A stretch of DNA of 64,000 nucleotides, taken from NCBI GenBank assembly GCA_963920575.1, contig OY986972.1, positions 11,358,010-11,422,009 on the forward strand, in the 5' to 3' direction. Positions 56,603 through 64,000 of this stretch are shown piece after piece. A model generated the notes under the pieces. It was not told the DNA's origin. It saw only the letters and a program-made list of their open reading frames with translations, and did no database searches. Both the position numbers and the translations under genes were made by a program. How positions within the stretch are numbered: position 1 is the first letter of the stretch; every line of letters begins with the position of its first letter. The DNA is from Narthecium ossifragum (taxonomy: Eukaryota; Streptophyta; Magnoliopsida; Dioscoreales; Nartheciaceae).

Positions 56603-57024
56603 CACCACGAACTGATCTAGGAAAGGCCGAAAGATCCTCTGCATGAAATCCATGAACGCTGCTGGTGTGTTTGTCAGCCCAAACGGCATCACCACGAACT
56701 CGTAAGGGTTGTACCGAGTCCGAAAAGCCATTTTCGGGATGTCACAATCCCGAACCCTCAACTGGTGGTAGCCGGTGCGGAGATTGATCTTCGTGAACAC
56801 TAAAGATCCTCGCAGCTGGTCAAACAGTCGTCGATCCTCGGCATCGGATACCTGTTCTTCATCGTCACCCTGTTGAGCCGCCTATAGTCTATGCAAAGTC
56901 GAAGGGTACCATCCTTCTTCTTTTCAAACAACACTGGCGCCCCCAAGGGAGACATACTGGGATGGATGAAGCCTCTGCTGGTAAGCTCCTCCAACTGGGT
57001 CCTCAACTCGCTCTGCTCTGTTGG
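56603..57024 (-). pseudogene. Chromovirus reverse transcriptase N-terminal part
   Basis: The minus strand reads [61 protein letters not shown], then with a frameshift [41 protein letters not shown]. These are conserved blocks of plant Ty3-gypsy reverse transcriptase, in order, up to the box at 53655. It is cut at 57024 by a plus-strand LTR. Confidence 0.92.
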
Positions 57025-57556
57025 TGTGAGGACCCGATCCTCTAACCTGGTTTGACCGCGTTGGGTCGAGGATATGGTTTTGTGGTTTGGCTCGGTTGGC
57101 CTTGGTTTGCGATCGGTTGATCGCATCGCTACTTTTGAACCCCAGGGGCAATTTGGTAAAATTGTGCCTTGGCGGTCGGTTTCACACCCGTGTAGTGCAC
57201 ACATAGCCTTGATTGATGTACGTGATTATTTAGATTCAGTAGGAGCATTCGTGATCGTCAGATCCGGACGTGATTGCAACGAGATCACAATTTGGAGTCA
57301 AATCGGATTCAGTCCGATCAGTTGGCTCGTCTAAACCGGCTAAGTCACTTAAGTGACTTAACCCTATTCTCTCTCTCTCTCTTTCTTTATTTTCCCTTTT
57401 TCCTCTCTTTTCCCTCTCCCTTCCCCTGCCTTCCCCATGCCCTACCCCTTCTCCTCCTTCCCTTTCTCTCTCCCGCGGCAACCTCCGTTCATCCCTGGCG
57501 ACCTGGATGCGGCGGCGAGGGCACCCTCCCCCCTTCTCCTTCCTTCCTTTAACCTA
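57025..57556 (+). mobile_element. LTR 5' fragment, TGTGAGGACC superfamily
   Basis: Begins TGTGAGGACCCGATCC at 57025 and matches 5339 and 58932 for the first 200 bp (GCGATCGGTTGATCGCATCG, ATTTGGTAAAATTGTGCC). It then runs through a pyrimidine-rich leader to about 57556, where another LTR begins. The preceding GTTGG (57020-57024) has no partner to the right that I can find. Confidence 0.82.
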
Positions 57557-58621
57557 AGAATACATGATACCGGCTGTCACTACAGAAAACACATAGCAAA
57601 GATTTCACGGGATAAAGCCCTAACCTTGTCTTACCAGATCCCTAAGAATATGCAATACAAGTTGTCACTACGGGCAATGGCATAGCAAAGATTTCACGAG
57701 ACTAGATAGGAGAATGAAGAGATCGCTATAGGATCACAATATCATAAAAGAAGCATGAGTAGATTTATAATAATGATCAACCACATAATCATCTATGAAG
57801 ATCCAATACATACATATAGAGTTTAAACAAAGAAACTTAAAACATGAACCAAAGATGATGAAGAAAAACCCTCGTCCTTGCTCAGTCATCCATCAGCCAT
57901 GCCCGAAGATTACTCGTCCATAGATGGTAGATTGGTCTCCTCATTCCTCCAGAAAACTCCAGAAAGTCTCCATAAACGTCCAAAAAAGTTCCCTTTGACT
58001 AACCCTAAGTTTCCTATTTATAGGGTCCAAAGGTTAAGAAACTCGGGTTAGGTTTAAACCCGTTATACGCTCGTAGTCGATCTGGCAGTCGACAGTCAGA
58101 CCTGACGGTCGACCGTCAACTGTGCAACATTATTTGGAAAAGCGGCGGTCGATTTTCGCATCGACCCTAAGAAGCCTTTTTACAAACAGAGGCTCACGCT
58201 CGATCTCACGGATGATGCGACGGTCGACCGTGAGCATAGTGAGCGTGACGGTCGATCTCACGGATGATACGACGGTCGACCATCACTATTCATTCAGCAC
58301 TGTTTACTAAAAATACTGAAACTTCCTCGAGAAAACTCAGAATCACGAACCATAAAGTTCTCCAGAAACTTGACTTCAAAACATTTCCAATTATATATGA
58401 TACATAATCTAATTATTCATGACCAGGTACAATTTAATCTTTCAAGTTGACCGATATAACTTTTCAGCTTCTTTAAGCTCCAAATTCTTGCATTATTCAA
58501 ACAACTATGTGAAACAATATATAAGTATAAAAATAGTGCTAAAGAGATTCATTAAGTGTGACAATCTAGCAATTGAGATGGTTATAAGACTGTTCAGAGT
58601 ACACTTTTATGCACTCATCAC
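57557..58621 (-). mobile_element. 3' LTR fragment, TGATGAGTGCATAAAAGTG family, minus strand
   Basis: Starts on the minus strand at 58621 with TGATGAGTGCATAAAAGTG, next to a G-rich tract (GGTTGGGGGGTG) that serves as a polypurine tract, so this is a 3' LTR. It has a GGTCGACCGT palindrome cluster at 58080-58285, like 54720-54965. The 3' part is lost at about 57557. Confidence 0.75.
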
Positions 58622-58931
58622 ACCCCCCAACCAGCTTATTGCTAGTCTCTAGCAATTCAAAGCGCATAAAAATATAATTAAGTACACCAACAGTTTAAGA
58701 CTATAGACATACATAATAAGAGTTCTACCTTATCAAGTCAATAATGTTCTATATAGTATAGAGCACGAAAACTTCCTATACTCATAAACATACTACTAAC
58801 ACAAAAAATTAACTTCTACACTTCAAATATTCTAATCACCATCCAGATGAACACATGTGACGTGACAAACAAAGGTTGCATACAGAAGCAACTTCTAGCC
58901 ACCATTAGTTCAAACACACTACCACTGTCTT
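58622..58931 (-). other. Tat-type internal end with polypurine tract
   Basis: On the minus strand this reads AGACTAGCAATAAGCTGG then TTGGGGGGTG, directly before the LTR start. That is a common Tat-element 3' end. The rest is AT-rich and non-coding. It is cut by the LTR at 58932. Confidence 0.6.
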
Positions 58932-61900
58932 CGTGAAGACCCGTTCCTCTGACCCGGCTTGACCGCGTCGGTCGAGGGTCGATCCCTTCTTGGCCTGTTC
59001 TCGCGTCGAGCGCGATCGGCTGGTGGCTTTGCCTCTTTGCGACCCCAGGGGCAATTTGGTCAAATTGCGCCCTGGGGGTTGGTTTCACACGCGCGTATCG
59101 CACACACGGCCTTAGGATGATATATGTGCTTGAGTAGACCCATAGGAGTGATCTGGATCTGAGGATAGGGGTTTGATCAAGTAGATCTAGATCTGAACGG
59201 CCGTGATCAATTTGATGATCAAACGGCTGTGGACTTAAGTAACCTAATTAGTTAAAACCTAACCCTACTATTCATCTCACTCCCTTCCGTGAGAGCTCAG
59301 TTGGAAAACAGAGCGACGGCTGAGAAGAGAAAGAGACCGCGCGGAGAGAGGAAATATTCGTGGCAGCGGTCGCGACCGGAGGAGAGAGACGCGGCTGTGG
59401 GGGCTCTTCTCTCCGACAGCGGGGGACTTGGCTGCGTTGGCGGCGGCGTCTACAGAGAGCTTGGAGGCGGCGTCTACGGAGATCTTGGAGGCGGCGACGA
59501 CTACCGCGGCAGGAGAGGAAGAGGAAGTACGCGATCTCGACGCCCAGAGGTAGGGATTTCCTACCCAAATCTTGGATTTGGCCTCTAGGATTGCTTGAAG
59601 CATGCTAGCTTAGGATGATTGAAGCTTTGATGCTTCCGTGATTTCTCTGTGGATTTGTTCTTCTTCCCCTGTTTTACGGTGGATCAAACATGAGTTGATG
59701 ATGGGTTTTGTTGAGGTCTTGAATCCTCTTTGTTGGTTAGTTGGATTTCGATGCTAGCTAGGGCATTGAAGCCCTGTTCTTCGGCTCTGTTTCTTTCGCA
59801 TGGTTTCCCTCATACCGCAGTGGTTCAGAGCTATGTGTCTCCTTGGATTTTGACGAGTTTTCCCTCTCCCTCACTCTCTGGTTTGAAGAGTTGCAATCCC
59901 TCTGTTCCGGCCCTGGTTTTCCTTCTCCTTCCTCTTGCTAGGTGTTGCGGTTGTGGTTTGGATTTTGGATCTTCTCCCCCTCCCGGTGCTATCCCGTCGG
60001 GATTGTCATCATCTTCTTCCTCTCCCTTGGAGTTTCATGGATTCCGTCCCTCTGTTCTTGGTTGCTAGCGGGTTGAGGTTCCTCTCCAGTCCCCTGTTCC
60101 TTCTTCCTCCCCTGTTCTTGACCGCCGGTTACTTGAGATCCCTCCTAACCCTTCCCCGGTTTCTCTCTGGCACCTTGGTGGTAGCTCCGGCTTGTACTCC
60201 GGCTGGCTATCCTCTTCCTTCCCCTGTTCTGGATTCGAGGATTACAGTGATCTTCCTCTAGCTCTTCTCTAGGTGCTAGTAGCTGATGTAATGGTTTAGG
60301 TGGCTGTTATGGCCGTAGTGTCTTTGGATGAATTGGGTTTGGAATTTCCTAACCAGGGCCGATCCTCGATTGCATTCATCTTCTTCTATAGCGTAACCTG
60401 TCCCGACAGATGGATTTACCTTATCAAGGTTGCCAACTGAGATCACCAATCCAGTCTGATCTATTATGCTTCCAAGTTGTTTATTCTGTATCATGTCCTT
60501 GTTCACGGTTGTTGTACTGATCAAACTTATGACTTATGCCTACTGACTATTCCGCCAAATCTGATTGAGTCTTAATCTTCTTGGGCATTGCTGGGTCACC
60601 ATTTGGCTAAGAAATAACCCTGATTTAATTATATGCTAAACTTCATGTTTGCCTTGTATAGACTATTAATTGCTATCTATTAGTGTCGTTTGTTTCACAC
60701 CATTCAATTCGTACTCTGTTCAGGTCAATTATATCAATTGAGTATTATTGTATCATCCTTGGGCCTAGGGGCGGCGGTGTGCCTGTTTCTATTTTATTTG
60801 TGGGAATGTCTAGATCTGCTTGGGTCGAAGGTGTGCCCTTTGTGTACCTTGAATGATTGTGAATGATTGAGATATTTGAATGCTGTGCTTGGAGTTTTGT
60901 TAATTCTTAAATGCTAAACCTACCCTATAGCTGTGAAGTATCTAGTGGACATGTGATTGATGAATTGACATGTAGAGACACCTAGGCCTAGTTGCTTGAA
61001 TAGGCTCATGCACGTTGTATGCATTAGAAGCATTAAGGCTAGGTGCGGGCGATGGGCTCGATCGCAGATCCGAGGGCTCGGGATAGCTCGGATCTAGCTC
61101 TAGGACCGAAGTATAGGTAGGAGGATTAGGGCGAGATTGTGTGGTTATGATCTTGTGTTGATTGAGGTTACAACCTAGATATACACATTTGAATTATGAT
61201 GATGAGGAATAGAGGTCGTGTTGTCTCTTTGTCCTAAGGGTCTAAGTGTGGATGTCGATGTCCATGACGTATGTCCCCGTACAAGGGGTAGTGTACGACG
61301 AGAGCTCCGGCGGTGAGTGCAGCGGCGATGCACTGACCCTGGGTCCGGGCTCGTGTTGGTTGTCCTCCTTGTTTCGGCGCTTGGGTGAGGGTGACCCTAT
61401 GTAGGGGCCCATTCTGGATCGACAAGGTGTGATGCCTGCAGTGGCACCTTAGCCTTGAGATGAAGGATAATACAGTTGCAATCTACCCTTTCCTTGAGAC
61501 TGCCGTAGAGTAGAACCCTACTGGGCTTTATGCTCACCCTACCCGGGCTGCGTTTTGCAGGTGTAGGCGTCGTTCCTTCCACGTCAGTAGCCACCGGTGG
61601 ATCAGCTCTTGGAGGCGCTTCTACTTCGGGTGGACTTTGAGGTTGGTGGCAGATTAGAGGGTTCAATTCAGCATTTTATATTTATTTGATGTAGTTAACA
61701 TTTGGAGACTTATGCTTCTTATTTGAGGACAAATTGTATAACTGTTAATTTTGATATTAATGACAATGTCATTTATTTGAATGTTTAGAATGGGGTTGTA
61801 ATAATGACATTAGTTGTGAATCTACAAATTATGCCCTCATGATTCTGTATTTGAATTTATTATGAAATATTAGAAATTGTACAGGTTCCTTATGTAAGAA

Positions 61901-62005
61901 TTATAGAGGAGACTCTGTTAAATTTTTTTTTCCGCGCCCATTGATGATTTAACAGGTTTAGGTTGCTCACCCCCGATCAAGATGGGTTTCTGGGTCGGGG
62001 CTTTA
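58932..62005 (+). mobile_element. 5' LTR of the 58932-64000 chromovirus
   Basis: Begins with GTGAAGACCCGTTCC (first bases changed from TGTGAGGACC) and ends near GTCGGGGCTTTA, before the primer-binding site. At about 3.07 kb it is much longer than related LTRs (1.8-2.2 kb). The extra length lies in 59600-60900 between the leader and the block starting near 61050 (AGATCCGAGGGCTCGGG). It has no clear insertion boundary. The acceptor-like GCGTTTTGCAGGTGTAGGCG lies at 61550. Confidence 0.82.
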
Positions 62006-62010
62006 AAGTT

Positions 62011-62022
62011 TGGTATCAGAGC
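62011..62022 (+). other. Primer-binding site for tRNA-Met
   Basis: TGGTATCAGAGC is the complement of the 3' end of plant initiator tRNA-Met, the usual primer of Tekay and other chromoviruses. It begins a few bases after the LTR end, so the preceding sequence is a true 5' LTR and the plus strand is the coding strand. Confidence 0.93.
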
Positions 62023-62178
62023 AGGTTGTAGGTCTTTTTTGACAGGATTAGGTCTGCAGTTGAGATTTGAGCAGGGTTGGGATAGTTCTAAGTCTAGAAC
62101 ATCCTTGTATGCTTGACTTTTTGCCGAGTGTGATGTGTTTATTTTATTGATGTGATGATCTGTTTTGGTCTCTAACGG

Positions 62179-63170
62179 ATGAATATCCGTGTCTCTGGTG
62201 TCTGTGCAGTAGTACGCCAAGGCGCGACACGCGACCAGCGCGCTGCTCGGCAGGCCGTGGAGGCCGAGGCACGCCAGATTCCTGCACCTGTACCGGCACC
62301 AGAGGCAGAGTTAGCTGAGCACAGTGGGATGGGGGAGGCTCCTTTACCCACTGTTGGGCGATCGTTAGCGGCTGAGGTAGCAGACTTCCAGCGCCTGAAC
62401 CCGCCAAGGTTCAGCGGTAGGAGTGGAGACGCGACGGAGGCAGACAAGTGGCTGGAGAGCGTCACTCAGATGCTAGACCTTCTCTTCGGCGAGGATGACC
62501 CACTCTAGGTCAAGCTCGCAGCGTTCCAGCTCGACGGGGACGCCCGAGATTGGTGGCGCACCGTCCAGGCCACCAGAGTAGGAGGAGGGTTGCCGTCGTG
62601 GCCGGAGTTTCACGCTGCCATCCTTGAGGTGTACTTTCCCCAGAGTACACGGGCAGCAATGACCGAGGAGTACCTGACTCTCACTCAGGGTACTCGCATA
62701 GTGCAGCAGTTTGCAACCCGCTTCACCCACCTGGCCAGGTTTGTTGGACCAGTGGCAGCTGACCCCACCGCCAGAGCCCAGCAGTTCGAGAGAGGGCTGA
62801 GACTAGAGATCAGGAGACTGATCGCCGCGCAGCAGCCGGCAACTTACCAGGCGGTGTTGGGTGTTGCATTGGCAGTAGAGGCCCGATGCCAGGAGAGGTC
62901 GAGGGCAGAGCAGCCAGTGGCAGGTGGAGGAGGCAGAGGTCAGTCTTAGAGGGTCCAGGGCAGAGGTAGCCGGTGGAGGAGACCGAGATTCCAGCGGCAC
63001 CAGCGACCCTACCCTCAGCAGCAGTTTCAGCAACGTCCACCCCAGCCGCAGCCTGGGCAGTTCCATTTGGGAGGACCCCAGGGGCAGGCTCCTCAGGGAG
63101 GTGGACCCAGTTTGTGTTACCAGTGCCATCAGCCAGGGCACCTTCGTAGGGACTGTCCGTTGCGAGTGGC
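62179..63170 (+). pseudogene. Chromovirus gag with zinc knuckle (two or three stops)
   Basis: One frame from ATG 62179. It contains FQRLNPPRFSGRSG, ADKWLESVTQML, then a TAG at 62506, then VKLAAFQLDGDARDWW, FHAAILEVYFP, FTHLARFVGP, and after a TAG at 62947 a Gln/Pro/Arg-rich linker and CYQCHQPGHLRRDC, a CX2CX4HX4C knuckle (63115 onwards). The next stop in this frame is just after the knuckle. These stops and the frame change near 63180-63240 make it a pseudogene. Gag would form the virus-like particle. Confidence 0.9.
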
Positions 63171-63199
63171 GTAGGGAGGTCGAGGGTGGAGGTTGGCAG

Positions 63200-64000
63200 A
63201 GAGCAGCAGTAGTAGGACGGGGCCATGGCAGAGGCAGAGCAGGTCCCAAGGGTGGGGTGTACGCGCTTCCTGACCGCCAGTACCCAGACGCAGTGCAGCC
63301 ATTGTACCAGCCCCATCAGTACCCGCAGGCACCCCAGCAGCCACTAGCACTAGCACAGACCCCAGCTGAGCCTTCAGTTCTTCGAGGTATCTTCCAGCTT
63401 TTTAGTTCCTTTGTGGATGTGCTGATAGACTCGGGAGCTTCCCATTTGTTTGTGGCTAGGGAGTGTGTGACATCATTAGGGCTGGAGACCGAACCACTCA
63501 GAGTTGCACTACACTTAGACACACAGTTCGGTGGAGGAGCTCAGGTTGAGCAAATTTGCCGAGCATGTGAGTTGCAGGTTATGGGCCTCCGCATTCTTCT
63601 AGGCCTTCGGGTGCTAGACATGGTCGGCTTCAACGTGATACTCGGTATGGATTGGCTGACATCGTACCGAGCCATCATCGACTGTGGCTGTCGTTAGGTG
63701 ATTGCCTGGACACCGGACAACGCTTGCTTTGTCTTGTTGGGGGACCGACAGTCTGTCGATTCTCTTGTTTGTTGCTGTTTTTCGAGACGCGAGAGCCAGC
63801 TGTCAGCTTTGTTGGCGCGTCTTTCCTTGTTCGCTGCAGAGGGCAGCCAAGAGGTTAGCTTTCCCAGAGTGGTCTGCGAGTTTACCGATGTGTTTCCAGA
63901 AGAGCTTCCAGGACTTCCTCCTTCTAGAGCTGTGGACTTTGAGATAGATCTGGTTTCGAGTACGGGACCGATTTCTTTACCAACTTTCAGGATGGCACCA
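63200..64000 (+). pseudogene. Chromovirus protease and start of reverse transcriptase
   Basis: Frame +1 relative to gag: GGVYALPDRQYPDAVQ, then VDVLIDSGASHLFVARE (retropepsin active site, DSGAS), DMVGFNVILGMDWL, a TAG at 63695, then in the same frame VCEFTDVFPEELPGLPP and GPISLPTFRMAP, the start of the reverse transcriptase domain. It is open apart from that stop. It is truncated by the window edge. Confidence 0.9.

Larger units (their letters stand above)
47769..57024 (-). mobile_element. Tekay-type chromovirus, minus strand, with nested LTRs
   Basis: In transcript order: reverse transcriptase start (57024-56603), solo LTR, reverse transcriptase and RNase H (53655-53087 and 51521-51270), a second solo LTR between them, integrase (51270-50250), chromodomain, purine tract near 49915, and the 3' LTR (49904-47769). 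The 5' LTR, gag and protease are missing; the 5' end is cut by a plus-strand LTR at 57025. It sits inside or beside the Athila element at 44-47.7 kb, so it probably inserted there. Confidence 0.86.
58932..64000 (+). mobile_element. Chromovirus 5' part (plus strand), runs off the window
   Basis: Order: 5' LTR (58932-62005), primer-binding site, gag with zinc knuckle, retropepsin, and the first conserved block of reverse transcriptase at the window edge. Sequence is close to the minus-strand Tekay elements here (shared ALPDRQYPDAVQ-type linker and FRMAP). It has in-frame stops and a frameshift, so it is not autonomous as seen. The 3' part lies right of the window. Confidence 0.88.

Overview
This is nuclear DNA of a flowering plant. 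It contains a split host gene with GT-AG introns, Tekay-type chromovirus and Athila/Tat-type Ty3-gypsy retrotransposons, a PIF/Harbinger element with a Myb/SANT-like ORF1, and Mutator-like elements. I cannot name the species. About nine tenths of the window is transposable element, much of it nested. Many short open frames are shadows of repeats.

Layout. 1-9390: pieces of one abundant LTR superfamily (TGTGAGGACC...GTCGGGGYGYGACA) and a gutted Tekay chromovirus on the minus strand, broken by solo LTRs. 9391-9990: a minisatellite. 10772-15017: a plus-strand LTR with an upstream polypurine tract, then a minus-strand Tat-type LTR carrying a Harbinger-family MITE. 15357-18165: an element with Mutator-like long terminal repeats that carries pieces of at least three host genes (aspartic protease, subtilase, VQ protein). 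18773-32598: the only intact-looking host gene, a thioredoxin-domain APR-like (APRL) protein of 299 residues in four exons. Its 12.5-kb first intron holds a Harbinger element split by a hAT-like insertion, and a large fold-back repeat. 33212-39246: a 6-kb Mutator-like element filled with satellite (unit near GTGGAAAGTAACTACC) and interrupted by a solo LTR. 39927-42450: a second copy of the gene-capturing family, carrying a calmodulin-like (EF-hand) pseudogene. 42461-47768: LTR scraps and an Athila pol on the minus strand. 47769-57024: a minus-strand Tekay chromovirus with two solo LTRs in its pol, one of them holding a third solo LTR. 57025-58931: LTR fragments. 58932-64000: the 5' LTR, tRNA-Met primer site, gag and protease of a plus-strand chromovirus that runs off the window.

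Six solo LTRs have perfect 5-bp target duplications, so their boundaries and the nesting order are certain. The best leads are the gene-capturing family at 15.4 and 39.9 kb, the arrays of TCGA-centred palindromes shared by unrelated LTR families, the satellite-filled Mutator-like element, and the heavily loaded intron of the APRL gene.
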